Below, piece after piece: positions 29,650 through 44,437 of a stretch of 64,000 bases of DNA. Numbering within the stretch: position 1 is the stretch's first letter; the number at the start of each line of letters is the position of its first letter. The position numbers and the translations under genes are program-made. A model generated the notes under the pieces. That model made no database searches, was not told the DNA's origin, and saw nothing but the letters and a program-made list of their open reading frames with translations. The DNA lies in contig CAJXND010000001.1 of assembly GCA_913056385.1 (NCBI GenBank), positions 101,129-165,128 of the forward strand, in the 5' to 3' direction. The DNA comes from an uncultured Ectothiorhodospiraceae bacterium. Lineage in GTDB: Bacteria > Pseudomonadota > Gammaproteobacteria > Nitrococcales > Nitrococcaceae.

Positions 29650-31728
29650 TCAGATGCCCTCGCCATAGCCTTCCAGCAGGGCCGTCTGGGCGCTGACCGG
29701 CGCTTCGGCGTCCCCCGGTACAAGGCGGCGGTACTCGCCGTCGGCATCCAGAATCCAGGCCTGGGTATTGTCGGCGAGATAGGTCTGCAGATCCGCGATG
29801 ACCCGATCACGCAATTCGCTGTCCAGTAACGGAAAAGCGGTTTCCACCCGCCGGAAGAAGTTACGTTCCATCCAGTCCGCGGAACTGCAGAAAAGCTCCG
29901 GGTCGCCGTCGTTGGCGAAGTAGAACACCCGGGTGTGCTCCAGGAATCGGCCGATGATGGAGCGCACCCGGATATTGTCGCTCACGCCGGCCACGCCCGG
30001 CCGCAGGCAGCACATGCCACGCACGATCAGGTCGATCTGCACACCGGCCTGCGAGGCGGCGTAGAGCGCGCGGATCACCTTGGGTTCCACCAGCGAGTTG
30101 ACCTTGATGATGATCCGCCCGCTGCGGCCTGCCTCGGCGTGGGTCCGTTCACGAGTGATCTTCTCGATGACGCCGGGATGCAGCGTAAAGGGTGATTCCA
30201 GCAGATGGCTCAGCGCCGAGACCTTGCCCAGGCTGGTCAGCTGCAGGAAAACCCGATGGATATCCTCGCCGATGGCGCTGTTGGCGGTAAGCAGGCCATA
30301 GTCGGTATAGAGCCGGGCGGTGCGCGAGTGGTAGTTGCCCGTGCCGAGATGTACGTAGTGGCGAAGGCGACGGCCCTCGCGTCGCACCACGAGCATCATC
30401 TTGGCATGGGTCTTGTGGCCCACCACGCCATAGACGACATGGGCACCGGCTTCCTGCAGCCGGTTGGCCAGGCCGATGTTGGCCGCCTCGTCAAAGCGGG
30501 CGCGCAGTTCCACGACAACGGTGACCTCCTTGCCGGCGCGCGCCGCGGCCACCAGGTGATCCACAACCGCCGAGTCGGGGCCGGTCCGGTACAGGGTCTG
30601 CTTGACGGCCAGTACGTCCGGATCCTGGGCCGCCTGGCGCAGCAGCTCCACCACCGGGGCGAACGACTCGAACGGGTGATGCAGCAGGACGTCACGCCGA
30701 CGCATGACCTTGAAGATATCGCCGCCATGGCTGAGCTCGGTGGGCAGTCCGGGGGTGAATCCCGGGTACTTCAGGTCCGGTCGGTCGACCAGGTCGCAGA
30801 CCGCCAGCAGCCGGTTCAGGTTGACCGGTCCATTGACCTGGTAGAGGGCCTCCGGCTCGAGCTCGAATTCCTCGAGCAGGAAGCTCGCCATGTGTTCGGG
30901 GCAGTTGGCCGCCACCTCGAGCCGGACCGCGTCGCCGTAGCGTCGCGAGGGCAACTCGCCCTCCACCGCCCGCAGCAGGTCGTCCACTTCTTCCTCGTCA
31001 ACGTAGAGGTCGGAGTTGCGCGTGACCCGGAACTGGTAGCAGCCGGTGGCGTTCATCCCCGGAAACAGGTCGGTGACATGGGCATGAATGATCGACGACA
31101 GGAAGACGAAGTCGTAGGGGGCGCTGCCATCCAGTTCCGCGGGCAGCTGGATGATTCGGGGCAGGGCCCGGGGGGCCTGCACCACGGCCATGCCACTGCT
31201 GCGGCCGAAGGCATCCTTGCCCTCCAGCGAGACGATGAAGTTCAGGCTCTTGTTGAGCACCTGCGGGAACGGATGGGCCGGGTCCAGGCCGAGGGGACTC
31301 AGGATGGGAAGGAGTTCGGTCTCGAAATAGCCCCGGATCCAGCTCTGCTGATCCGCAGTCCATTCGTTGCGACGCAGGAAGCGGATACCGGCCTTGGCGA
31401 GCGCCGGTGTGACCTCGTCGTTGAGCAGGCGGTACTGTTCCTCGACGATGGCATGGGCCCGCTCGCTGATCTCCCGCAGTACCTGCTGCGGCGTGCGATT
31501 ATCCGGGCCGCTCTGACCGACGCCCATCTCCCGGGCCTGCCGCAGACCGGCCACACGGATCTCGAAGAACTCATCCATGTTGGAGCTGGCGATGCAGAGA
31601 AACTTCAACCGCTCCAGCAGGGGGTTGGTCGTATCGGCCGCCTGGGCCAGTACCCGGCGATTGAACTCCAGCAGGCTGAGCTGGCGGTTGAGATACAGGG
31701 CGGGCTGGTTGAGATCGTCGGCTTCCAT
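29650..31728 (-). CDS. ppk1: Polyphosphate kinase Ppk1
   Basis: Reversible synthesis of polyphosphate from ATP; 692 residues, full length. The N-terminal domain begins LYLNRQLSLLEFNRRVLAQA; the catalytic region has the phosphohistidine motif VGHKTHAKMMLV and the HLGTGNYHSRTARLYTDYGLL segment, and the PLD-like C-terminal domain includes SSADWMERNFFRRVE. An AGAAGGA Shine-Dalgarno precedes the ATG. Transcribed towards ppx, with no bases between the two stop codons. Confidence 0.95.
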   Translation of the reverse strand: MEADDLNQPALYLNRQLSLLEFNRRVLAQAADTTNPLLERLKFLCIASSNMDEFFEIRVAGLRQAREMGVGQSGPDNRTPQQVLREISERAHAIVEEQYRLLNDEVTPALAKAGIRFLRRNEWTADQQSWIRGYFETELLPILSPLGLDPAHPFPQVLNKSLNFIVSLEGKDAFGRSSGMAVVQAPRALPRIIQLPAELDGSAPYDFVFLSSIIHAHVTDLFPGMNATGCYQFRVTRNSDLYVDEEEVDDLLRAVEGELPSRRYGDAVRLEVAANCPEHMASFLLEEFELEPEALYQVNGPVNLNRLLAVCDLVDRPDLKYPGFTPGLPTELSHGGDIFKVMRRRDVLLHHPFESFAPVVELLRQAAQDPDVLAVKQTLYRTGPDSAVVDHLVAAARAGKEVTVVVELRARFDEAANIGLANRLQEAGAHVVYGVVGHKTHAKMMLVVRREGRRLRHYVHLGTGNYHSRTARLYTDYGLLTANSAIGEDIHRVFLQLTSLGKVSALSHLLESPFTLHPGVIEKITRERTHAEAGRSGRIIIKVNSLVEPKVIRALYAASQAGVQIDLIVRGMCCLRPGVAGVSDNIRVRSIIGRFLEHTRVFYFANDGDPELFCSSADWMERNFFRRVETAFPLLDSELRDRVIADLQTYLADNTQAWILDADGEYRRLVPGDAEAPVSAQTALLEGYGEGI

Positions 31729-31797
31729 CGCGCTTTATCCTTCTGACTCCCCTCAGAGGGTAGACCAGGATGATTGCCGGCGCATTACGGCCGCGCG

Positions 31798-32223
31798 TCA
31801 GTCGCTCAGTTGCTCGCGGAACCGCGGCGGCGCATTGGCGGGTCGGCGGCGCTGGTAGTCGAAGCAGATGATGCCTGTTCGGGCGCGGGCGACTTCCCGG
31901 CAATCGGCCCGCCGGGTCAACCGGTAGAAGAAGTCGCAGCCCCGTCGATGGAATGCCGCGGCACCGATGTCGATATCCAGGCAGTCTCCCGCAAAGCCCT
32001 CCGCCCGGAACCGGATGGCGGCATCCGCCACCACCAGCCCCACGCCGCCCACATCACCCTCGCCCAGACCGAGCGATGCCAGCCATGCAGCGCGCGCCTC
32101 CTGGCAGTAAATCAGGACGCGTTCATTGCCCATGTGCCCGCCGTGGTTGATGTCGGTGACCCGGATGATCAGCGAGTGGCGGTATGGCAGGGTTTCCGGC
32201 AGATCGATGCGTTCCCGGGCCAT
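31798..32223 (-). CDS. Acyl-CoA thioesterase (4HBT hotdog fold)
   Basis: 141 residues with the hotdog-fold core RVTDINHGGHMGNERVLIYCQEAR; the Asp and the Asn-His pair lie where thioesterases of this class keep catalytic residues. Substrate unknown. It starts 9 nt after sthA on the same strand and is probably co-transcribed. The C-terminal end is rich in Arg and Pro. Confidence 0.8.
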   Translation of the reverse strand: MARERIDLPETLPYRHSLIIRVTDINHGGHMGNERVLIYCQEARAAWLASLGLGEGDVGGVGLVVADAAIRFRAEGFAGDCLDIDIGAAAFHRRGCDFFYRLTRRADCREVARARTGIICFDYQRRRPANAPPRFREQLSD

Positions 32224-32232
32224 GCGTGTCGC

Positions 32233-33630
32233 TCAGCTCACCCGGTTGTAGCCGTTGAGCGCCGCCACCCGGTAGCCCTCCGCCATGGTCGGGTAATTGA
32301 ATGTGGTGTTCATGAAATAACGCAGCGTATTACCCGGCGCCGGCTGAGCCATGATGGCCTGGCCGATATGGACGATTTCCGCGGCCTGGTCGCCGAAGCA
32401 GTGGATGCCGAGCAGCTCGAGGGTCTCGGCATGAAAGAGGATCTTCAGCATACCCACCGTCTGCCCGGAGATCTGGGCCCGCGCCAGGTCCTTGAAAAAG
32501 GCGTGGCCCACCTCATAGGGCACCCGGTCGTCGGTGAGCTCCCGCTCGGTCCGGCCGACGGAGCTGATCTCGGGGATCGTGTAGATACCGGTCGGCACAT
32601 CGTGCGCCAGGCGGTAGTCGCAATCGCCCTCGAGCATGTGCGTGGCGGCATAGCGTCCCTGGTCGTAGGCGGCGCTGGCCAGGCTGGGGTAGCCGATCAC
32701 GTCGCCCACCGCATAGATGTGCGGCCGAGTCGTCTGGAAGTCCTCGTTGACATCGATCTGCCCCCGGCTGTTGGGCACGATGTCGAGGGCCTCGAGGCCC
32801 ATGCCATCGGTGTTGCCAGTGCGGCCATTGGCCCAGAGCAGCAGATCACCACGCAGGCGTTTGCCCGACTTGAGTGCCAGCGTCACGCCCTCGTCGTCGG
32901 CCTGGATGCGCTCGTACTCCTCGCGGTGCCGGATCAGCACACCATGCTCGCGCAGGTGATAGGAGATGGCGTCGGAGATTTCGTCATCGAGGAACGCAAG
33001 CATTCGGTCGCGGGTGTTGATCAGATCCACCTTGACCCCGAGCCCGCGGAAGATCGATGCGTATTCGCTCCCGATGACACCGGCGCCGTAGATGATGACG
33101 CTGCGCGGCGTGTGATCCAGCTCCAGGATCTGGTCACTGTCGCGGATGCGGTCATGATCGAAGTCGACGTCGGCCGGGCGATAGGGCCGGGAGCCGGTGG
33201 CGATCAGGAAATGCCCGGCGCTGAGCCGACTGGCGCGCCCGTCCGGGCCGGTGAGCTCGAGGGTGTGGGCATCCAGGAAGCGGGCCTTACCCTGCAGGAC
33301 AGGGACGTCGTTTCTGAGGTAGAAGCGGCTGCGCAGCCCCACCTGCTGCTCAATGACCTGACGGGCATGGCGCAGCATGGTCGGGAAGGAGAGGTGCCTC
33401 GGCTCGCCGGCCTCACGGAAGAGCGGAGAGCTGTTGTACTCCATCAGCCGTCGGACGTTGTGACGAAGCGCCTTGGAGGGAATCGTTCCCCAGTGGGTGC
33501 AGCCGCCGCCCACCTCGCGATGGCGCTCGATCATGGCGACGCGCTGACCGCCCTTGGCCAGTTTCATGGCGGCGCCTTCGCCCGCCGGTCCGCTGCCGAG
33601 CACAAGGGTGTCGAAGTGTTGATCGCTCAT
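32233..33630 (-). CDS. sthA: Soluble pyridine nucleotide transhydrogenase SthA
   Basis: FAD enzyme that moves reducing equivalents between NADPH and NAD+; 465 residues. It has the FAD site [20 protein letters not shown], the [17 protein letters not shown] segment with a single Cys where disulphide reductases have two, the NAD(P) site [17 protein letters not shown], and a C-terminal dimerisation domain. The single Cys separates it from lipoamide dehydrogenase. A CGGAGCG Shine-Dalgarno precedes the ATG. It is divergent from glcB, with about 137 nt between. Confidence 0.93.
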   Translation of the reverse strand: MSDQHFDTLVLGSGPAGEGAAMKLAKGGQRVAMIERHREVGGGCTHWGTIPSKALRHNVRRLMEYNSSPLFREAGEPRHLSFPTMLRHARQVIEQQVGLRSRFYLRNDVPVLQGKARFLDAHTLELTGPDGRASRLSAGHFLIATGSRPYRPADVDFDHDRIRDSDQILELDHTPRSVIIYGAGVIGSEYASIFRGLGVKVDLINTRDRMLAFLDDEISDAISYHLREHGVLIRHREEYERIQADDEGVTLALKSGKRLRGDLLLWANGRTGNTDGMGLEALDIVPNSRGQIDVNEDFQTTRPHIYAVGDVIGYPSLASAAYDQGRYAATHMLEGDCDYRLAHDVPTGIYTIPEISSVGRTERELTDDRVPYEVGHAFFKDLARAQISGQTVGMLKILFHAETLELLGIHCFGDQAAEIVHIGQAIMAQPAPGNTLRYFMNTTFNYPTMAEGYRVAALNGYNRVS

Positions 33631-33767
33631 GGCGTCCGCTCCGAGATAAAGCGCCGATGATACCAGCCATGCCGCCGCCTCGCCTTTAAGAAGGGGGCTC
33701 GCTGGTTTATTTTAGCGGGCCGGAATTAAAGAACGCATTTCACAAACATCGTGACGAGGATGAGGCA

Positions 33768-35945
33768 ATGACGGAGCGCGTGCAGGTGGCAGGGTTGCAG
33801 GTGGCGAAGCCACTCCATGAGCTGATCGGCAGGGAAGCCATTGCGGGTACCGGAGTGGACGAGAAGGCCTTCTGGCAGGGCCTGGCGGGCATCGTCGCCG
33901 AACTGGGGCCGCGGAACCGGGCACTGCTAGAGCGCCGCGAGACGCTGCAGACGCAGATCGATCAGTGGCATCGCGACAATCCGGGCCGGCATACCGATCC
34001 CGCCTACCGGACCTACCTCGAGGAAATCGGCTATCTCCAGCCGGAAGCGGAGGATTTACAGGTCTCTACGGCCAATGTCGATGCCGAGATTGCCGAAGTG
34101 GCCGGCCCGCAGCTGGTGGTCCCGGTCAATAACGCGCGGTATGCCCTCAACGCCGCGAATGCCCGCTGGGGCAGCCTCTACGACGCACTCTACGGCACGG
34201 ACGTCATCCCCGAGACCGAGGGGCTGGCGCGCGGGCCGCAGTTCAACGCCGAGCGTGCCCGGCATGTCGTGGCCTGGGCTGCCGCGTTTCTGGATGCCAG
34301 CTTTCCGCTGGCGGCCGGATCGCATGCCGATGTCAGTGCCTATCGGGTGGAGCCGGGTGACCCGGTCTACACGCTCCGTGTGACCCTCGCCGATGGCGGA
34401 GAGACAGGGCTCGCCGACAACGATCAGTTCGCGGGTTTCTCCGGTGACGCCGCCGCGCCATCAGGCATTCTGCTCCGTCGCCATGGGCTGCATGCAGAGA
34501 TCAGCATCGACGCCGAGGATCCCATCGGCAGGCACCATCCGGCGGGTGTGCGTGACGTGATCATGGAGTCGGCGCTGACCGCCATTCAGGACTGTGAGGA
34601 TTCGGTGGCCGCGGTGGATGGCGAGGACAAGACCCTCGTCTACGCCAACTGGCTGGGCCTGATGCGCGGTGATCTGGAGGAGCGCTTCTACAAGCAGGGG
34701 CGGGAGGTGGTTCGCACCCTCAACCCCGATCGCCATTACACCGGTGCCGACGGTCAGCCGCTGACGCTGCAGGGCCGAAGCCTGATGCTGGTGCGCAACG
34801 TCGGCCATCTGATGACAACGCCGGCGGTCCTGGATGCCGAGGGCAACGAGATTCCCGAGGGTTTTCTCGATGCGCTCTGCACCTCGCTCATCGCAATGCA
34901 CGATCTCCAGCGCGATGGAGGGAACAGTCGCACGGGCAGTGTCTACATCGTCAAGCCGAAGATGCATGGCCCCGAGGAAGTGGCGCTGACGGTCGAGCTG
35001 TTCGCCCGGGTCGAGCAGATCCTCGGCCTGCCGGAGAATACGCTCAAGGTCGGGGTGATGGACGAAGAGCGCCGCACCACGCTCAACCTCAAGGCCTGCA
35101 TTCGCGAAGCGCGGGAGCGGCTTATTTTCATCAATACCGGCTTCCTCGATCGTACCGGCGATGAAATCCACACCAGCATGGAAGCCGGCCCGATGATCCG
35201 GAAGGCGGCCATGAAGCAGTCGCGCTGGCTCAACGCCTACGAGGACTGGAATGTGGACAACGGGCTTGCCTGCGGACTCCCGGGGCATGCACAGATCGGC
35301 AAGGGCATGTGGCCCATGCCCGATCGGATGGCGGACATGGTCGAGGTGAAGATCGGGCATCCGCGCGCCGGCGCCAACTGCGCCTGGGTGCCGTCACCCA
35401 CTGCGGCCACCCTGCATGCCACCCACTACCATCAGGTGGACGTGCGCGAACGGCAGGCGGCGCTCGCCGGGCAGTCGCGGGCAAGCATGGAAGATCTGCT
35501 GACCATTCCGGTGGCCGAGGATACGGACTGGACGGAGACCGAAATCCGCGAGGAGCTGGAGAACAATTGCCAGGGCATCCTTGGTTACGTGGTTCGCTGG
35601 ATCGATCAGGGCATCGGTTGCTCGAAGGTGCCGGACATCAACGATATCGGCCTGATGGAGGACCGCGCCACGCTGCGGATCTCCAGTCAGCATATCGCCA
35701 ACTGGCTATACCATGGGATCGTGAGCGAGGCGCAGGTGGTGGATGCCATGAAGCGCATGGCCGCCGTCGTGGATCGGCAGAACGCGGACGACCCCACGTA
35801 TACACCGATGGCGCCCGGTTTCGACGGCATCGCTTTCGAGGCGGCCTGTGATCTGGTGTTCAAGGGCCGCGAGCAGCCCAGCGGCTATACCGAACCGCTG
35901 CTGCACGCCCATCGTCGGGCGCTCAAGGCGGCGCAGGGCGGATAA
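33768..35945 (+). CDS. glcB: Malate synthase G
   Basis: Condenses glyoxylate and acetyl-CoA to malate. 725 residues, the single-chain G isoform. Typical segments are [53 protein letters not shown] and the late [16 protein letters not shown]. It starts after GAGGATGAGGCA. No isocitrate lyase is seen in the window, so glyoxylate may come from another route or from a gene elsewhere. It converges with acnA across a terminator. Confidence 0.96.
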   Translation: MTERVQVAGLQVAKPLHELIGREAIAGTGVDEKAFWQGLAGIVAELGPRNRALLERRETLQTQIDQWHRDNPGRHTDPAYRTYLEEIGYLQPEAEDLQVSTANVDAEIAEVAGPQLVVPVNNARYALNAANARWGSLYDALYGTDVIPETEGLARGPQFNAERARHVVAWAAAFLDASFPLAAGSHADVSAYRVEPGDPVYTLRVTLADGGETGLADNDQFAGFSGDAAAPSGILLRRHGLHAEISIDAEDPIGRHHPAGVRDVIMESALTAIQDCEDSVAAVDGEDKTLVYANWLGLMRGDLEERFYKQGREVVRTLNPDRHYTGADGQPLTLQGRSLMLVRNVGHLMTTPAVLDAEGNEIPEGFLDALCTSLIAMHDLQRDGGNSRTGSVYIVKPKMHGPEEVALTVELFARVEQILGLPENTLKVGVMDEERRTTLNLKACIREARERLIFINTGFLDRTGDEIHTSMEAGPMIRKAAMKQSRWLNAYEDWNVDNGLACGLPGHAQIGKGMWPMPDRMADMVEVKIGHPRAGANCAWVPSPTAATLHATHYHQVDVRERQAALAGQSRASMEDLLTIPVAEDTDWTETEIREELENNCQGILGYVVRWIDQGIGCSKVPDINDIGLMEDRATLRISSQHIANWLYHGIVSEAQVVDAMKRMAAVVDRQNADDPTYTPMAPGFDGIAFEAACDLVFKGREQPSGYTEPLLHAHRRALKAAQGG

Positions 35946-35984
35946 CCGCCGCTTCACGGTCGCCGGATGCGTCCGGCGCCCATG

Positions 35985-36014
35985 AAAAAGCCCGGCCATG
36001 TGGCCGGGCTTTTT
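35985..36014. terminator. Bidirectional intrinsic terminator between glcB and acnA
   Basis: AAAAAGCCCGGCCA pairs with TGGCCGGGCTTTTT over a very short loop. The A-run and T-run make it work in both directions, closing the convergent glcB and acnA genes. Confidence 0.9.
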
Positions 36015-36064
36015 TCGTCCAGAACTCGCGACGCGGCAGAGGGCGCCGCCCCGCGATGATCGGC

Positions 36065-38815
<2,751 letters not shown>

Positions 38816-38947
38816 GACTTCCTCCCGAAATCGTCGTGCGCGCAAGGCACCTCTGTTTTAGTGGGCTTTTCACCCGGTTTCGCGGCCCGAATTCTACATG
38901 ATGCAGCGCCGCAATGGGATGCCCCGAGTTGCCCTGCATCAACCGCG

Positions 38948-39565
38948 TCACGTCTCTGCGAGCGCCGCCTGAGCCGATTCGATCACCCTCCGCCGCCCGA
39001 GGACAAGTCGCAACCGGCCACCGCCATTGAGCTGCCACAGGCCGGCGGCGCGGATGGCCGCCAGCAGAAGGCTGCGAATCAATGCCGCATTACGGGCATC
39101 CTGCAGGTAGACCGCATGGCCCTGCACCAGGATCCGCGGCCGTAGCGGGCTGATGTGCTCACTGTAGAGATCGGCGAGGTTGTGGATGACGCTGTCATGC
39201 ATGAGTTCGCCGAAATAATCCGCCTGGGCGCGGGCGCGATCGAGCCCCCGCGCCAGATCCTGCAGGCGCTGCATGTCGCGGCGCAGCCGTCTTTCGAGCT
39301 GCATGACACTGATCAGGTAGCGGGTCAGGTGCATGGCGGCCGGCTGGGTCAGGTGCCCGATCACATCGCGCAGGCCCGGATCCAGTGCCCCGGGGTCGCC
39401 GTAGAGTTTCTCGACCGAGCCCTGGTAATCGCCCAGTAGTCCGGTGATGCAGGTCTCCGTGCGATTGCGGTCATTGCGGCCGTGTTCGGCGATGCTCCGG
39501 ACCTCGCCCAGCGCCTGGAATACGGCCCCCAGCGCCAGCGCCCGTTCTTGTTCAGGCTGCGCCAC
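38948..39565 (-). CDS. hflD: HflD homologue (lysogenisation regulator)
   Basis: Peripheral membrane protein first known for its effect on phage lambda CII in E. coli; wider role uncertain. 205 residues from a GTG at 39565, similar to the usual size. Conserved runs are ALALGAVFQALGEV, LTRYLISVMQLERRL, DDYFGELMHDSVIHNLADLY in modified form, and RILVQGHAVYLQDARNAALIRSLLLAAIRAAGLW. It overlaps the mnmA 3' end by 14 nt; the mnmA-hflD pair is common in gammaproteobacteria. Confidence 0.9.
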   Translation of the reverse strand: MAQPEQERALALGAVFQALGEVRSIAEHGRNDRNRTETCITGLLGDYQGSVEKLYGDPGALDPGLRDVIGHLTQPAAMHLTRYLISVMQLERRLRRDMQRLQDLARGLDRARAQADYFGELMHDSVIHNLADLYSEHISPLRPRILVQGHAVYLQDARNAALIRSLLLAAIRAAGLWQLNGGGRLRLVLGRRRVIESAQAALAET

Positions 39566-40673
39566 TGACCAGGCTCCGTTCCACCGGCAGGCGCTCGTCG
39601 ATGATCCCGCCACCGAGACAGCGCTCGCCGTCGTAGATCACCACGGACTGGCCCGGCGCCACGGCACGCTGCGGGTCGTCGAATATCAGCTCCCGACGCC
39701 CATCCGCGCAGGGGGCGAGCCGGCCCGGCTGATCCGGCTGCCGGTGGCGTAGTCGGGCGGTGCAGCGAACCGGCCGGTCAGGCCCTCGACCATCGACCCA
39801 GTGCCAGTCACCGGCCAGAAGTCCGTGGCTCATCAGTGCGGGGTGGTCAAGGCCCTGGGCGACTATCAGGCGATTGCCCGTCATGTCCTTCCCGGCGACA
39901 TACCATGGTAGCCCGGGGCGGTCGGCCCGGCCGCCGAGATTGAGGCCGCGGCGCTGGCCGATGGTGTAGAAGGCAAGGCCCTCATGGCGTCCGACTTCAT
40001 CCCCCTCGACGGACACGATCGGACCGGGGCGGCGATCAATGTAGCGCGCCAGGAATGCCTGGAAGTCGCGTTCGCCGATGAAGCAGATTCCCGTGCTGTC
40101 GGCCTTGTTGAAATTCGCGAAGCCCGCGGAGTCGGCCATTGCCCGTACCTGCGGCTTTGTGAGCCCGGCCAGCGGGAAGATGGCCGCCTCGAGCTGTTCT
40201 TGATCGAGCGTGTACAGAAAGTAGGTCTGGTCCTTGTTGGCATCGGCGGCGCGCGATAGCGTTCTTGCTCCGGGCGCTCCGCCGATGGCGGCGTAGTGAC
40301 CGGTGGCCACTCGATCGGCACCGAGGCGCCGTGCATGGTCGAGGAATGCGCGGAACTTGATGCGCTGGTTGCAGAGGATATCGGGATTGGGCGTGCGCCC
40401 GGCCCGGAATTCCCGCAGGCAGTGCTCGAAGACTTCTTCGCGGTAGGCGGCGGAGAAGTTGGCCCGATGCAGCGGGATGCCCAGAACCTCCGCGACCTGA
40501 CGGGCATCGGCGTAGTCGGCCTCTGCCGAGCAGTGAGTCTCGGTGTCGTCGTCCTCCCAGTTTTTCATGAACAGGCCCTCGACGCGGTAGCCCTGCTCAC
40601 GCAGAAGCCAGGCGCCGACCGCCGAGTCGACGCCGCCCGAGAGGCCAACGATGACGCGTGAATCCCTATCCAT
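39552..40673 (-). CDS. mnmA: tRNA 2-thiouridylase MnmA
   Basis: Thiolates U34 of tRNAs for Lys, Glu and Gln using ATP and a persulfide donor. 373 residues. PP-loop GLSGGVDSAVGAWLL, then GLFMKNWEDDDTETHCSAEAD, catalytic cysteines in NPDILCNQRIKF and STGICFIGERDF. I use the ATG at 40673, where the PP-loop domain begins; longer open sequence upstream overlaps clpS and has no family match. No Shine-Dalgarno; TATCCT with an upstream TG ends 7 nt before the ATG. Confidence 0.94.
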   Translation of the reverse strand: MDRDSRVIVGLSGGVDSAVGAWLLREQGYRVEGLFMKNWEDDDTETHCSAEADYADARQVAEVLGIPLHRANFSAAYREEVFEHCLREFRAGRTPNPDILCNQRIKFRAFLDHARRLGADRVATGHYAAIGGAPGARTLSRAADANKDQTYFLYTLDQEQLEAAIFPLAGLTKPQVRAMADSAGFANFNKADSTGICFIGERDFQAFLARYIDRRPGPIVSVEGDEVGRHEGLAFYTIGQRRGLNLGGRADRPGLPWYVAGKDMTGNRLIVAQGLDHPALMSHGLLAGDWHWVDGRGPDRPVRCTARLRHRQPDQPGRLAPCADGRRELIFDDPQRAVAPGQSVVIYDGERCLGGGIIDERLPVERSLVSGAA

Positions 40674-40680
40674 GGAATGA

Positions 40681-40686
40681 AGGATA
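40681..40686 (-). promoter_or_regulatory. Putative -10 element (TATCCT) of mnmA, leaderless arrangement
   Basis: Minus-strand TGTTATCCT (extended -10 form) ends 7 nt before the ATG at 40673, without a Shine-Dalgarno. It lies a few bases from the clpS promoter on the other strand. Confidence 0.45.
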
Positions 40687-40689
40687 ACA

Positions 40690-40718
40690 TTGGCGATTGC
40701 CCGTCGACCTTTTAGAAT
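40690..40718 (+). promoter_or_regulatory. Putative sigma-70 promoter of clpS-clpA
   Basis: TTGGCG (40690-40695), a 17-nt spacer and TAGAAT (40713-40718) give a well-spaced promoter with a leader of about 40 nt before clpS. It is divergent from the mnmA signal. Confidence 0.5.
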
Positions 40719-40766
40719 CGGGCAGGCATCCCCATCTTGTTGATACCGGCCCCGGGACGTGCGGTG

Positions 40767-41087
40767 ATGAGTGAAGAGAACGATCCGAAACGCGACGACG
40801 ATCTGTCGGTCGAAGAGGCGAAGCCGAGCGTCAAGCAGCCGCCGCTCTATCGCGTCGTCCTCCTCAATGACGACTACACGCCCATGGAATTCGTGGTAGA
40901 GGTGTTGCAGACGTTTTTCCGGATGGACCGGGACCAGGCCACGCAGGTCATGCTCCATGTCCACACCCGCGGCAAGGGGGTCTGCGGCGTATTCAGCCGC
41001 GACATTGCGGAGACCAAGGTCGATCAGGTCAACGACCATGCCCGCGAGAACGACCACCCGCTCATGTGCACGATGGAGCCCGCATGA
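40767..41087 (+). CDS. clpS: N-degron adaptor ClpS
   Basis: Delivers proteins with destabilising N-terminal residues to ClpAP. 106 residues with the core [23 protein letters not shown], which holds the residues of the N-degron pocket, and [24 protein letters not shown]. The acidic N-terminal tail ([17 protein letters not shown]) is the segment that enters the ClpA pore. clpA follows 58 nt downstream; the two are a normal pair. Confidence 0.95.
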   Translation: MSEENDPKRDDDLSVEEAKPSVKQPPLYRVVLLNDDYTPMEFVVEVLQTFFRMDRDQATQVMLHVHTRGKGVCGVFSRDIAETKVDQVNDHARENDHPLMCTMEPA

Positions 41088-41145
41088 GCCGGAACCGACC
41101 CGGGACGGCCCGGGTCAAACCAACAGGATTTCAGGTGAGAAGCTG

Positions 41146-43416
<2,271 letters not shown>

Positions 43417-43422
43417 ACCGGC

Positions 43423-43641
43423 TCAGCGGGCACGGTAGACGATTCGGCCCTTGTTGAGGTCGTAGGGAGTCAGTTCCACGGTGACCTTGTCACCACGCAG
43501 GATGCGGATGTAGTGCTTGCGCATCTTGCCGGAGATGTGGGCCGTCACGGTGTGACCATTCTCCAGCTCGACGCGGAACATTGTATTGGGCATCACCTCG
43601 GTGATGGTGCCCTGCATCCGGATATTTTCTTCCTTCGCCAT
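43423..43641 (-). CDS. infA: Translation initiation factor IF-1
   Basis: 72-residue OB-fold protein that binds the 30S A site during initiation; near-canonical sequence ([35 protein letters not shown]). An AGAGAGG Shine-Dalgarno precedes the ATG. It is separated from bpt by 73 nt on the same strand. infA next to aat, bpt and clpA is a widespread proteobacterial order. Confidence 0.97.
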   Translation of the reverse strand: MAKEENIRMQGTITEVMPNTMFRVELENGHTVTAHISGKMRKHYIRILRGDKVTVELTPYDLNKGRIVYRAR

Positions 43642-43714
43642 TCAGCCTCTCTCTTATGGCCGTAAAAGCGGGGATTCTACCGGAGCCCGGGGCGTTCACC
43701 AATAACTCCGCGCG

Positions 43715-44437
43715 CTAATCGCTCGGGGTCCAGCCCTCGGGTGACAGGCGCTCGTGCGGCCGGAAGCCCGTTTTGTAGTCCATGCCCGGGCAGCCGCCAA
43801 TCCAGTATCCAAGATACAGCCAGTCACGCTGCCGCCGCCGGGCCTCCTCAATCTGCAGGAGAATGGCCAGGGTGCCCAGACCCCGCCGGACGGCATCAGG
43901 CTCGTAGAAGGTATACACCGCCGAGAGGGCACCGCCGGTGTCATCGGTCACCGCCACGCCGAGTAGCTCGCCACCGGGTCGCTGGCGCAACTCGATGAAT
44001 TCCGTCGGACACCAGCTGGCGGTCAGGTATTGCCAGTACAGGTCGGGGTCGGCCTCGTCCATACCGCCGCCCGGGTGACGCGCGGTCACGTAACGGTTGT
44101 AGAGGTCGAAATGCTCGGGCCGGTAGCGGAAGCCGACGTTGACTGGCTCGATATCCGCATTGTCGCGCAGGCACCGGCGATGCCGACGCCTTGGCCGGAA
44201 CCGCGCCACGGGAATGCGCAGACTCTGGCAGGCATGGCAGCCGGGACAGGCCGTTCGATAGATGTGTTCCCCGCCACGCCGAAACCCCTGGGCGAGTAGT
44301 TCGTCGTAGAGGGCCGGGCCCGGCGAGAGGCGCGGGTCGACGAAATCGAACTGCGAGGGCCGGTCGTGCAGGTACGGACACGGGCGATAGCCGGTGCCGA
44401 ACAGCCGGATTCGCCGGATGCCGCGGGCCTCAGTCAT
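43715..44437 (-). CDS. bpt: Aspartate/glutamate leucyltransferase Bpt (ATE family)
   Basis: Adds Leu from Leu-tRNA to N-terminal Asp or Glu, making substrates for ClpS-ClpAP. 240 residues. The N-terminal cysteine motif is CPYLHDRPSQFDFVDPR with CPGCHACQSLRIPV; the C-terminal GNAT-like part has YLGYWIGGCPGMDYKTGFRPHE. The start codon overlaps the end of aat by 8 nt (ATGACTGA). Whether the donor is Leu (Bpt) or Arg (Ate) is inferred from bacterial homologues. Confidence 0.92.
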   Translation of the reverse strand: MTEARGIRRIRLFGTGYRPCPYLHDRPSQFDFVDPRLSPGPALYDELLAQGFRRGGEHIYRTACPGCHACQSLRIPVARFRPRRRHRRCLRDNADIEPVNVGFRYRPEHFDLYNRYVTARHPGGGMDEADPDLYWQYLTASWCPTEFIELRQRPGGELLGVAVTDDTGGALSAVYTFYEPDAVRRGLGTLAILLQIEEARRRQRDWLYLGYWIGGCPGMDYKTGFRPHERLSPEGWTPSD

